64,000 bases of DNA from Dipteronia dyeriana (lineage: Eukaryota; Streptophyta; Magnoliopsida; Sapindales; Sapindaceae), in assembly GCA_032871835.1 (NCBI GenBank), contig CM065297.1:17717598-17781597 (forward strand), written 5' to 3'. A program made the translations under genes and the position numbers. The notes under the pieces were generated by a model that had not been told where the DNA came from, made no database searches, and saw nothing but the letters and a program-made list of their open reading frames with translations. This document shows, in pieces, positions 1-11,573 of this stretch. The first letter of the stretch is position 1. Each line of letters starts with the position of its first letter.

Positions 1-321
1 TCCAACATCAAGAAACTGGACCCATTGCTTATCAGTGGGCTGAGTTTCTTAATGCTTGCCAAACAAACAAAATTTGATCATTGCTTTGCCATTTAAAAGA
101 AAAGGGAAATAAAAAATTGCTAAGAGTAAGTGAACTGCTGCTCAATGACACTTTCTCCCAAACAAAACACAAGGTTGGATGTACCAACCGAATCCAAAGT
201 TTATATATGTTAGCTATTCAATAATAAAACATACAATGAGAGCCTGGTACTGAAAGGACTTATAACAGAGAGGCTCATCACATTTACAAGCGCTGATCAT
301 GCACACTAAAGTGGTCCCACC

Positions 322-2536
322 TCAATCCAGCTTACCATCAACCGTTCCCGGTTTGGATAAAGACACTGGTGCACCAGGCTCTGCTTCTGCCTCCACCTGT
401 AAAAATATTGGTTTTATTACCATTCAAAGTGATTTTACTATCAAATATGCATGCAACTGAGCAAGAATGAAAAAACGCATAGCACAAACAATTTTGAAAG
501 TACAACAGGTATCCCAGAAATAAAGAAAATAAAACTAACACCATCACCAATCAAAAGGTGCTGAAGATTTGTCAAATTTGAGGAACTTAGTAGTTATCGA
601 AACTTCAATTATGGAGCATTTATATCAAAGAGAAAAGAAAATAATAATTTTAATGAATAAGTACCAAAAGGCAATTACAGACTATCAAATACAAGTTTTC
701 ACTACACAATACTAGATGTTTATATAATAACAAGTACAATACACTACAAAGGAAATAATTTCATCTATATCATGAGCACTATAATAACTAGAATTCATGA
801 CTCCCCATCAAACAAAAAAGAATGAGATACAAATAGACAAGCAAGAATGTTTACTGATTTTGAATCCTCAGAAAAATATAGGACAATTATGTAAAGTTTA
901 TGAAATAACATAAAGTTTTCACCTTTTCTTAGCTTTGGGATCATACAACACACATAGTTATTTCCAAGTCTTACATCACATTTCATCAACAAACATTTGT
1001 TAGTAAAAAATAAGGGTCATGTTAACAAACAAATGCACAACTTCATACGTCTTGAAAAGGTAAATAAAACTTTTTTATTCAAATTTTCAATTCTTAAGGG
1101 CACATGTTAACATTTTCCAATAAATAAATGCAATGATGAATGGAGACACATGAATCATGATAACACGTTGAAGTAGGACGTGTGAAATGTTGCAACTCAT
1201 AACAATGAAGGTGATGATCTCAATCTCCATAGGAATAAAAAAAAAATGTTAGATTCTTATGGGCTTGAGGCAATTGAAATAAAATAGGTTCAAGAAACAT
1301 TCCTAAATGAGCGCTACTGAGAGTGACATTCAACCTCAAGAAAGCTCAAAGGTGGAAACAAAGATCTCAGTTCTGTACACACACATGTATGTTTACTTTT
1401 AGCATTACCAACCATATAATCATCAACAATCAGCTCAAGTCTCCTCAGAATGGCAAACTGTCAATTAATTATGGGTTGTCTGATACTGATAGGCTCAACA
1501 CTCCACTCCAGCTAGTTAGATATCCATGCAATTATATCCTAGATCACTTTAATGATGAAAAAAATAGTCTTGTTCAAACTTGCAACTCTTCACAGTGCGA
1601 CATTAGGAGCCTCAATTCATTGTGCTAGACCTAAGTCATTAGCAATCCAATAAAAACTCTTAACACAAATTAAGTTGCCACCTAGAAACATTTGATCATC
1701 ATCTCCAAATCAGATCACATGGTAGGCAGAATGATTAATACACCAAATCCATAAACCAACATATAGGGAAGATAGATGATGGGTCCACCTATTTCTTTAG
1801 TCACTTGTGAGAACCAAGCTCACTTTTGCAAATAAGATTTTTTCTCAGACAGAAAGGGCAACAAGCACACTTGCTTATTTACAGAAATAGCTAATAATGT
1901 TGTTTAAAACTTGAGTAAATATCGATGCACTTGGACAAAAAATCATTCTAGATTAATCAGCCGTATCAAAATCAAGTGAATTACATTTAAAAAGGTCAAT
2001 TTCCGTGTTCGTCCATACAATCACAAAGTCACAGACTAATATTCTCCAGTACCTTCTGTAAAAAGCACAATAGAATCATATAAAGGAACTAATGATTCAC
2101 ATAAACAGTCTCAAAATTAGCTATAAGAAAGGGAAAGCAAACTCACTCTGCTAGTGTTGTCCCTTTTGGCCGCAGGTTTATAAGGACACACCGGAGCAAC
2201 CCTCTCCGGTTTCCTATACTCCCACCCTAAAAGCCCATAAATTTTTCCCTGAAATTCATAAAAAATAAATTAAAAATACAATTCGTATCTCAAATGAAAT
2301 TAAAACAAACAATTTCGGCAAATGAATTAAAATATAAAAATAATAAAGGAGAAGCATTTCTCAATTACCAGGAAGTAATAAAAGAGAATTGGCAATAGGT
2401 TGACGATCGGGACCAGGAAAAGCGGTAATAAACAAGCAACACAAACCTAAAAAAGAAAAAAAACAAGAATTACATGAATTTGGATTGAAAGATGTAAAAT
2501 TGCAAGTAACAGATTGAAGAAATCGGAAATTACCAT
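322..2536 (-). CDS. UPF0729 (C18orf32-like) small membrane-associated protein
   Basis: Four coding exons on the minus strand: 2534-2536, 2369-2446, 2147-2248 and 322-396, all phase 0, giving 85 residues. The protein begins [20 protein letters not shown], a hydrophobic N-terminus of about 27 residues. A basic, Pro-rich segment ([18 protein letters not shown]) and a short acidic tail ending GKLD follow. The MVCxxC start plus hydrophobic stretch plus KP-rich tail is the signature of the UPF0729/C18orf32 family, small ER or lipid-droplet proteins of poorly known role in animals; the plant function is unknown. The start codon is the whole first coding exon: the intron donor follows the ATG directly. 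An alternative in-frame reading without splicing (2361-2588) is intronic and lacks family similarity. Splice sites are all GT-AG. Confidence in the family call is good, in function low. Confidence 0.82.
397..2146 (-). other. Last intron (1.75 kb) of the UPF0729 gene
   Basis: The intron lies between coding exons 3 and 4. It is AT-rich, with no coding similarity that I recognise on either strand. Short open frames inside it (for example 795-992 and 1323-1628) have no domain features. Confidence 0.6.
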
Positions 2537-2639
2537 TTTCGAATCGTCTTCTTTGTGTCTCTCGTGCGAGTCTTCTGTTGGCTAACAACTCGTCTTCTGT
2601 TGTTTATTATTTATTATACTCGTACGGTCGTACCGTCTT

Positions 2640-3500
2640 GGTCTTGATGACGCGGCAGGACCATTTTCAAGTCTGTTTTACGAGTCAACATGAGAATCAC
2701 CTGCTTAATGAAAAAAATCGGTCCATATTTTATTAATAATGTTTTATGTCCCATTTTTTTTTTTCATCTAACATTACTCATGTTTTTTTTTTCAAACTTT
2801 TGAGTTGCCTATCAGTAATTTTAAAAAAAAAAACAAATCAAATCTACCGAAATCAAACACACTATAGAGGAGTTATCTATTCAAAATCAAACACTATATC
2901 CGAGAGATATCTGTTGTTCCCCGTTTGTCAAAATCAAACATCACATAATCCAAAGATATTTAGTTTTATAATATCGAATAAAAAACACTTCATACATAAA
3001 TGTAAGACAATAATATAAAAATGCAACTTAAGAGAAATATTTATGAAATGAGTTAACAAACAATTCTTAACGCAATTTTACAAATTCATTTAAATTTAAT
3101 TATTGATTGGCTTTTATTTTTGTAAAATTGTATAAATTTTTAAAAATTAATTATAAAAAACGACAATTTCTGAATGCAAATAGTCAAGGAGGAACTAATG
3201 ACATTGTATTTCATTAAAAAAAAAACGTTTGAACCTTTTTTAGTAATGGAAATGTAATTACTTGCATCAAAGAATTGTATAGTTGTATAACATACATCAA
3301 CTATAGTAACTTTACAATTTTATAGCAATCAGAAATTCTCTATCCAAAGAGCTGCTTCCCCCACCACAGGAGGTAATTGTGTAATCCTCATCAAGGAATA
3401 GAAAACGAATTACAATATAAAATTTCTCATGTTTTCACCTCCATCGACGGCTTGACGCAGTAGAACTTGGAAATCTGCAGTCATGGACTATAAACCAAGT
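2640..3500. other. Intergenic, AT-rich, no gene seen
   Basis: This is the spacer between the 5' end of the UPF0729 gene and the 3' end of the phosphopantetheinyl transferase gene. It contains homopolymer A/T runs and nothing else I can support. The UPF0729 promoter must lie at its left edge. Confidence 0.5.
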
Positions 3501-3521
3501 TAAGAAAATAGCAGCAGAGAA

Positions 3522-6315
3522 TCACAATTGTTCAATCAAGCCACCAACAGCTACAACTGCATTGGTTCCAGAAACACGTTCATCTTCCACAAATGGAATG
3601 GTTTTCCACATGGTTAATTTCATCAGAACTCTGGCTTCAACTGGAAGTATTGGAATACAAAATTTTAGCAACTACACAATTATTCATTATTTTAAATCAC
3701 AATGGAGTTTGAATTGCACCTCTATTGGATTTATCCTTTTCTACACAAATGGCAGCATAATGAGAACCAGCCATATCCAAAAGTGCAAACTGCCAATTGC
3801 TCGTGAGGTTCTCAGGATCATCAGAAGAGTCAACAACTATTTCGGATGCCTGAAAGGTTCACAAAAGCATCGGTAATCAATAACATTTGTAGAGGAAAAC
3901 TACTGGTCCCAAACCACTATATGGGCTGATGATACAAACGAGAGAGGATCTTCTATAACTTCTCAATAAAACATGGCTGAAGATGCCAAACCAAAATCCC
4001 CCCCTAAAATATCTCAGCAAAATAATCTGCTGAATCGATATTCATGAGAAATAGGAAGTATTACTAGTATGGTCATACTATTTGAAGATATAAGTTCCAG
4101 ACTTGCAGCATCATCGAAAGCTGAAATTCCTGTATTCCTTACCATTTCAATGTTTAGCAAATGGAATTCCTAGAATACTAAAAACAAAACATTGACACTT
4201 GAGAGAAACTGTAGAGTTAAGCAAGCAATCCAGACTGCTTTCCTAATCTTCAGGTTTGACATGTTATGAAAATTTCTCCCAACTTACTTTCTTTGAAATC
4301 CACTTTCAATCTGAGCACTTACTGACTTCAATTTTTTATTAATATCATGCAAGCTCGTCATGGAGGATTGTATAATCAACTTCAATTTTGAATGCCAAAT
4401 AAAAATGCATCACAATTAACCCAAAGCATGCCCATGTGCCACAAGTAGACTCTAGATCATATTCATATCATCGATACTCTATGTTTTGACCCTCAGTAGA
4501 AGTTCCAGAACAAACCTCAGAACTTAAAGCATCAAACAGATGAGAGGTTCCAGTAGTTGCTAAGCTAGAGTGAATGGTAAATGTCTTGAAAGGTGCAGCT
4601 GAGAAACCTTTTCCCAATGCTTTCACATACGCCTCCTGAAAGTGAGATCCATATATCAAGTAGTAGAGATAACTTAAATTATGTTATGATTTTAAGACTT
4701 GACCATGAAATGCTGTTCTGTATAATTTTAGTAATTCAAACAACTTTGATTACCTTGAGGGTCCATAACTTAATAAACTCCTGGCGCTGAATTTCAGGAT
4801 CTGTTATATCAGTTAAAAGTTTCACTTCCTTGGGTGAGAAGTACCGTCTAGCAAAAGCTAAAATATCATTCTTTATCCTCCGATGTTTCTCCTCCACATC
4901 AATACCAATCTACAATCAAAGAACTAAACTAGATCAGTTTAAATTGTTTCCCAACAAAAAACAATACTTATCATCATTGTTTTTGAAATGTAGCTTTAGT
5001 AATCAGTCATGACATCAGGAGGAAGATCTCTGCAGCTGTCAAAACAAGGGGTCTTACTGGCACATCCACAGTTACTCCACAGGCTACTAGAGAAGATGTG
5101 TGTGAGATATTAAAATGCAATGATGGTGGGCACCGTTGTCATCATTTTGCCAGTCTACCTATTCGCACATGTAATGAAATAAAAGAATTAAAGGGTAGGA
5201 AAGAAAATAAATTGAGCTTCACAAATATTATTAGAAGAATCGAGTAAGGTACAAAAGAGGTTATAGAATATCCCAGACCATTCAGAATAAGACTGACCTC
5301 AGGCTTTCCATAGATATTCTTCCTGAGCTTCAAGGATCTAGGATTTACTTGGCAATTTGTCTGATCTAGTAACAAAAAATATGGTTTAATATTCTGCAAA
5401 TTGCATATTCAATGACCATATATATTTCAAAGCAGTATAAGCAACATATTACATGCATCTTCAAACTTAAAATTTGGTAGGTTTTAACAGGCAGATTCTT
5501 TTTGTAACATATTTAATTTTTTCTTCAATCGAAAGATGGAGTTGATCTTTTAGTAAGTTTTAACTTTCTTGTGGTTTATCAAACTTTATAAATTTTTCAT
5601 TTGAATGCAGGGTATAAAGTCATTCATACATAAAAAAAAAAAAAATTCAAATTCGTACTTGGCACTCACATTTGCTGCATTACAAGTCTGCAGAGCAGAG
5701 CACTAATACATTCGAAATTTTAAATTAAATATATTGATCAGCAGTAAAATCTATGTTCAATCAAATCATATATTTAAAAATGAAGAGGAGAGATCCTGAG
5801 CAGAAACCAAGTATAACAGAAGGACATACATCTTGCAATGGTAGTGCGAACCAAGGCACGGGCTAACAGTGCACTTTTCTTGAGCTGGTCTCCGCACATT
5901 CTGCAAACATTTTCTTTCTCACATGGAGATAGAAGTTGTAAATATTGATTTAAAAGAGAGGCACTCTTGACCTCATCAGGTAAAACATACCAAAAGTGGG
6001 TTTCCCTAGAAATAAAAATTTAAGAAGAGTTCAACATTAATGCAGATTGTACACCCTTGGAAAACAAAAACTTCCAAGAAAGTGCAATGTCAATGATGCT
6101 AATGTTTATGCGACACCCAAAAATAAAATGATCACCAAAAACCATAGGAATCGAGATACATTATCCATAAAAGTGAATAATATAAAATGCAATGAAGAAA
6201 AAGAGTTATGAAAAGGCTCATACATTTTAGACGGTAGTTTTATAGGAACCAAAGCAGTTGAAAAATTCCCTCCAAAGCAATGTAGATTCATTCTTTTGCT
6301 CAGAATCGAAAACAT
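3522..6315 (-). CDS. Sfp-type 4'-phosphopantetheinyl transferase (AASDHPPT-like), one apparent frameshift
   Basis: This enzyme transfers 4'-phosphopantetheine from CoA to a conserved Ser of acyl or aminoacyl carrier proteins. Eight coding exons on the minus strand: 6224-6315, 5830-6005, 5298-5365, 5058-5158, 4754-4909, 4516-4635, 3701-3849, 3522-3630 (about 323 residues). Visible family motifs are an N-terminal ETHFWYVLPDE, CGDQLKKSALLARALVR, an HFNISHTSSL block in exon 4, the Mg-binding GIDVEEKHRR (Asp about 150, Glu about 152) and the signature WTLKEAYVKALGKGF (W195, K198, E199, K203). The C-terminus carries MWKTIPFVEDERVSGT. The start at 6315 is the first in-frame ATG of the spliced exon; the ATG at 6291 is an equally plausible start. 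A 5'UTR exon probably ends at 6592. Exon 4 is 101 nt rather than a multiple of 3, so its two halves are in different frames around 5119-5141: a 1-nt deletion, sequencing error, or real inactivation. The final 70-nt intron is short but GT-AG; unspliced, a TGA would end the protein early. Confidence 0.85.
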
Positions 6316-6565
6316 GCGTAGTTGGGATAGTGGATTATCAAGAATCGTAATGTACAGTACACAACCTGTATTAAGAAACGTCCCAGACAATGAATATTCT
6401 TGAATTTGGTACAATTCATGTCAGGGGCAAATAGATTTATAACATATAAATTAAGAGATTGGACGATGTATTATCTCGAGACAGTAATGGTTACTAATGA
6501 AACAACTACAACACACAGCATCTTTAAAACATAGAACAAGGTTTCGAAATTCAAGATTAGACTAT

Positions 6566-6589
6566 TAGAGAGAGAGAGAGAGAGAGAGT
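6566..6589. repeat. (GA)n microsatellite
   Basis: About 12 GA units lie in the predicted 5'UTR intron of the phosphopantetheinyl transferase gene, right beside the inferred splice donor (6590-6591 on the minus strand). Confidence 0.9.
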
Positions 6590-6654
6590 ACCGCGAAAAT
6601 GAGTGGAACCCTAAGGGCGTTCGATCGCGACGAAGAAGACAGGTAATCCGGTTA

Positions 6655-6683
6655 TCGCAAATTCGCAAATTCGCAAATTCGCA
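6655..6683. repeat. 8-bp tandem repeat (CGCAAATT) near the gene start
   Basis: Three copies of CGCAAATT followed by a partial copy lie in the 5'UTR or promoter of the phosphopantetheinyl transferase gene. Confidence 0.85.
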
Positions 6684-6699
6684 ATGGTGTGTTTTGGGC

Positions 6700-7090
6700 T
6701 TATCGTAGTTCGATTAATATCTCTTTAAAACGACGCCGGTTACAATTTGTAACCTTTAATCTTATTTTATATTATTTATTTATTTTTTTTAAAAAAAAAA
6801 AAATTAATTGAAGGTGGTTTAGGTAACTTAATTCTTAGAGTGTGTAATTAACTATATTTTCTACAAAACTTTCTGTAAACACTGAAATTTAACAAATTTC
6901 TAATTAATTAGTCGTCAAAATTGGAATTTTAATTATGAGGTATTAACTAATCACAGATGAAAATAATCAAATTGAAAGAGCACCGGATAGAAACCAAATC
7001 AGGAAACCCATCATACATTTTTAATAACCAAATAGGCATGTATAGATTAAACTGTTATACTTGAGAGTTGCATTAGTGATTTGTATCAAA
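6700..7090. other. Intergenic, no gene seen
   Basis: AT-rich spacer between the phosphopantetheinyl transferase promoter and the 3' end of the CDC25-like gene. Confidence 0.5.
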
Positions 7091-7093
7091 TTA

Positions 7094-10000
7094 TTACTCT
7101 GCACTCTGGTTTTTACAAGGGACGTCAGTGCAGCGACAAACAGGTCTACCAGATGATTCCCAGCCATTGAAGCCACGCTCCAGGACGAAGATGTTCTTTA
7201 TCCCAGTATCTTCTTTCACTTCATCCAAATAATTGGCAAGCCTCCTTGCACATGTTGGGCCGCGAACCTGCGTAGGCATTCACATTGCAGTTAGCACTGT
7301 TTTAAGTATTTTCCATGGAGTTAAATGGGGAAAGATGAAAGGTTAAATGAGGAGAAATCTTTCATACAACTGGAACTAAAGATGAACAGCACATGTTTAA
7401 TTTTCTGATGTTTACGCAAGTGGTGGTACTAAATGAGGGTAAAAGTGCCTATCTGAAATATAAATGGTGTATCACAAAGCAGTTCAATTGCAGGATCACT
7501 TCTATGTGCACAAAAAGCTCATTTTGGGAGTGAAAAGTACAAAAGAAGAATTATTAGAATTTAAGGAACAGTTCGCCAATGTAGTAATCCATCGTATAGA
7601 AGTTGAGAGTGCTTAGAATGAAGAATTAATTAAAAGATATCATGATGAATTTTTACGATTGTCTTGCAAACTGGAGAGGGGACTGCATTGTTAGTACAAA
7701 GCAAAGCAAAGAAATAACTGAAATTGAAGATTCAGAAAAACACTTTGCATATCCACATCTAGAAGGAGATTGCATTTTACAAACCCAAATACATGACTTG
7801 TAAAATAAACAACAAGGTCTCCTCTTGCAATAGTATTGCTTTTCTCAACAAAGCCTTGCTAGGTCACCACGCATAGAAAAAACAAGAGCTGGCTGATAAT
7901 TTAGTGGATCGCTGTTCATAACATCTTTCAAATAAGGTCTGTCCAGATGTGAGGTCAACTAGTCTTGCTAGGTTCACTTACTGAGAAGGACAAATAATGC
8001 TACGAAACAGCTCTGGCTCTGCCAGAATTGGATGCTTCATAAACTGTTGGCATTGAAGGAATTCTAACCAAAGAAATGTGTAAGTTTTCAAGTTATATTT
8101 GAATTCGACAACATTTGTAATACGATTATATAACTTTATTCAAAACTGGGTGTTGTAGTGCATTAGAGAAGTGATTGTTCAAGACTAACAAAGAGTAAAA
8201 ACAGGTCTAACTAGATCAAACACGTAAAAGAGAAAAAAAGTGAGTAGAACCTATAAACCATAAAAACTTAAGAGCTCAAACATAGGCCTCCGGCCCGAAA
8301 ATTTGGCCATATGTTCTCATCAAGGACTCCATACCAAGCAAAAGGAGCAGCCGTCTGAATAAGAATATAAGATAATGCTACCATCAAAGGATCCATGCCA
8401 CAATAGAAATTCAGTAATCGAGGTCCCATAAACAGATAAGCAACACACAATGGTTCGTAACATAGATATTAATTAGAGTTTTTACATCTCTATTCATTTG
8501 GTCCCTCATTTTCCAATACTAATAAATCTTTTGAAAACTCATTTCCTCCCATTTCGTTTCTCATCAAAGCCTATGGTATACTTCACTTTCTTAAAAACAT
8601 TTTCACACCATCAAAGAAGGAGGTGATCTATTTTAGATGTGAAAACATTTCCAAAAAATCCTTTCATGTTGCCTCCAAATGCTACTATAACAAGCCAGCT
8701 CTGCTTCTTCATATAAGAAATTCATTTCCAGCCAGAATAAGCCCAAAAGAATGCACCTAATGCTAGCAGTGTCACTCTATATGAAATGGCTTTTATACAA
8801 TTAATAATCTTTACTTCTGTTGTCAAATACTATGCCCTAATCAGTGTAATCTTATACCGCTATTAGGATAGTCGTGACATACAGAGGCCCCTCAGAAGTA
8901 GTTTTAATCTTTAAGGATATATAATTTTCCTACGATTAGGTGCAATATTATGGTGTGCAACGTAAATGGCTACTTGAGGTTTTCTGTAAAGCTGAAGAGA
9001 GTTACATGGCGGTTTTCAAGACCAAATCTCCGAATGACTTGAGCAGCTACTTGGCAGTTATTTGGATGGTTTTTGTGTTAATCCAAAAGTTATGTCTCCT
9101 GTAAGAGACACAACTAGTGGACCAAACCCCTCTTATATGAATTCATGAGCAATTTATTTGGATGTTAGAAGTTCTGGGGCCATGCGCATCATAAGTTGTG
9201 CCTCTTACCGACAACACAACTCTTGGACCAAATGGAACATATCAAAATAACTTCCAGGAAATTGCTGTAAGTTATATGATTGTTTTTTATCTTAAAAGCT
9301 GCCCTAGCAACTGTCTTGAGGCATATAAAAAGCCTCAAGCATCCCTTTTAGTTGAACATGTAGAGATCGTACCATAACTTTGAGGAATCATATCACAAAA
9401 GACAAGCCATTTAAGAGCAATCTGTACATGTTCGCCACCAGCCTAATAGCAGTGTGAGATTTTACATAATTAATTATAAACACCTATGACTTAAGCAAGG
9501 CCGAACACTAAACTTTGAAGTGTAGCCAGGACAATATCATATAGGATTCCAAGTCCATATGACTGACATAATTTTTGCATTGAGTCAGATGATTAGCCTG
9601 TGTAGGCCACCGACAGAATTCTCCTTTCTAGATTTCGATCCAAAACATATTGGTACCCGACATCTATGAAAAATTGAGATGCTTTCTGAATACTAATCTA
9701 CACAGAATTTGCAATCTGCAGCGATATTGCATTCAACTGTATAGACACCAGGGGTAAAACCACCAACATCGCCAACTAATTAATTAATTAATGAACAAGC
9801 GCATACTCGTAGCAGCAATTTGAAATTGAAATTCTTGTCATTTCAATTATGTAATTAGTAATAAACTACAGAAACTTTAATCAAACATCAACAGAAGTAT
9901 TGACGTAGAAATATAATGCAAGAAATCAAATGAAAGAGCATAGAGAGAGGGACCTGGCTTAAAGCGCAATGAAAAACAAGAGTATCTTTTCCCTTGACCT

Positions 10001-10242
10001 CTTGAATTAGATTTGAGATCTTATCAGTGAAGTTGCCACTGGCATAGTGTAGAGACCCAGTTATGTGCCCATCGTAACTCCTCTCATCGTCCCTACAAAA
10101 ATATAATTAAACAAAACAGAACAAAAAGCAAAACTTGGAGAGGACGGAGAGGAGCATACCTGACATCAACGATAGCGAGATTTGGGCGGCGTTTCAAAGA
10201 GAGAAGCTGAGAGCCGGTGACGTAAGAGATGGTCCGAGCCAT
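7094..10242 (-). CDS. CDC25: CDC25/ACR2-type rhodanese-domain dual-specificity phosphatase / arsenate reductase
   Basis: Three exons on the minus strand: 10160-10242, 9954-10092 and 7094-7267, encoding 131 residues, the normal size for plant CDC25/ACR2. The protein is a single rhodanese fold. The active-site loop HCALSQVRGP carries Cys70 and Arg76 (HCx5R) and is assembled across the exon 2/3 junction. The C-terminal [13 protein letters not shown] cluster (Cys118, 120, 125) with Cys80 matches the zinc site of the Arabidopsis protein. Family members have tyrosine-phosphatase activity and were described as arsenate reductases in vitro; the in vivo role is disputed. The start ATG in [10 protein letters not shown] matches family N-termini; the longer open frame upstream runs through the 5'UTR. 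All catalytic residues are present and the frame is intact. Intron 2 is unusually long at 2.7 kb. A 79-bp tandem duplication lies about 110 bp upstream of the ATG. Confidence 0.93.
7268..9953 (-). other. 2.7 kb intron 2 of the CDC25-like gene
   Basis: The intron lies between the exon ending HCALSQ and the exon starting VRGPTC. I see no coding exon or recognisable transposon. A 60-residue open frame at 8268-8450 has no start context or homology I know. The length may reflect an old decayed insertion. Confidence 0.6.
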
Positions 10243-10351
10243 AGCTTCTTCTTCTTCAGTTCTTCGTCGCTGATGTTCTTGGTTTTTAGATTTTTTCTTT
10301 CTTTGGGAAAAATTCATATATAGCCCCCTAAAATATGTAAACATTGCTTTT

Positions 10352-10509
10352 AACCAAATACTTGATTTTAATTGTTTTTAACCAACTAATGACTGATGGG
10401 GAACTCAAGGTATCTTAATATGTACAAACGAACCAAATACTTGATTTTAATTGTTTTTAACCAACTAATGACTGATGGGGAACTCAAGGTATCTTAATAT
10501 GTACAAACG
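10352..10509. repeat. 79-bp direct tandem duplication (two identical copies)
   Basis: Copies lie at 10352-10430 and 10431-10509, each beginning AACCAAATACTTGATTTTAA and ending TGTACAAACG. By eye they are identical. They lie just upstream of the CDC25-like gene, in its likely promoter. Confidence 0.93.
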
Positions 10510-10639
10510 TACACTGATTTTAGTTGTAATTGCACCGGTATTAAACTTTTGTTTATATTTACTCAAACATCCTCTATCCTTACTTGTCATCCATTAAAAG
10601 TTAACGGCTCATATGACAAACGTCTTTATTCAAAATTTT

Positions 10640-11144
10640 AATTATTGAAATAATAATAAATTAAAAATGAAACAAAAGGATGGAGGTGATCTGATCTCCT
10701 TAATTTATAAATTATAATAATATTTATAAAAACAAAAAACAAAAACACAAGACAGAGATGGCTCCATTTTCCAGCTCCTTCATAGAGCAAATCACTCCAA
10801 AAGGTGGTGAGGAGCAAATCCTCGCGCAAAGGATAAAACAATCAAATGATAAAACATAGCAACCAGCGAAGTTAACATCTCCAATGGAGGGGATTACGTA
10901 AGCGACCAAGGAAACCAAACTCACTTCAAAGCTGGTGAGAAGGCTATATAAACCACCCCCTAACATTCGATGAAGAGGCTATCAAACTCGCGTCCAGAAA
11001 AACCTTAATATGCAGGAAGAGTCCACTAGTGAAATCCTTCTAAAAATATTAGGAGCCTATTTTCCATTGACATTCTTGAAATCCATCTCTACATTCCTTT
11101 ATTGTTGTTCACCTTCAAACCACCTAGTGACTTGAGCGTCAGAT
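10640..11144. other. Unassigned single-copy sequence left of Copia A
   Basis: Less AT-rich than its surroundings, with several short open frames but none with a family I recognise. It was continuous with the sequence at 23695 before Copia A inserted. Confidence 0.4.
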
Positions 11145-11395
11145 TGTTGGGGTTTATGTCCTAAACATGTAATTTGTAAATGGATTTATGAAATAAATAA
11201 ATAAAAAATTCAATTCATTCTTATTGTGTTGTTTATTTTATAACTTGTGCATATTAACATCCTAGATTGTCGGATGTAATCTCGAACCGTGTATATGATT
11301 ATTATATACATATGTATATAGTAAGAGACGCGCAATCTAAAGAGTCCATAGATAGCAAATAAAGTTGGATACTTTATTTGTGGTTAATCTATAGC

Positions 11396-11573
11396 AGGAT
11401 TTTGATGTGTGTCATTCATGGAATTCTGTTGTATGGGTGTATTATCCAAGTCCTTATCCAAGTTGTTGTCCACCGCAGAAATGAATTTTGCATATAAGAA
11501 ATTGACCTTCGTTCGGATATCATGAAGTTCACTCTTCAATGTAGCCTAAATTTCTTTGACCACCAGTAGGACA
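11396..11573 (-). other. 178-bp foreign insert in the 5' LTR
   Basis: Absent from the 3' LTR and the solo LTR at the matching place. On the minus strand it reads nearly open, with segments such as [16 protein letters not shown] and [15 protein letters not shown], a coiled-coil-like polar stretch. It may be a fragment of a plant transposase-associated reading frame, but I cannot identify the source. AGGA occurs at both edges, so a short duplication is possible. Confidence 0.55.

Noticed and set aside
8268..8450. 60-residue hydrophobic open frame in the CDC25-like intron
   Set aside because: No homology known to me and no splice signals joining it in frame to the flanking exons.
10093..10344. 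83-residue frame starting upstream of the CDC25-like exon 1
   Set aside because: The true start is the inner ATG (MARTIS) and the 3' part runs into intron 1.
10724..10966. 80-residue hydrophobic minus-strand frame
   Set aside because: No family recognised and no gene context; kept as unassigned DNA.
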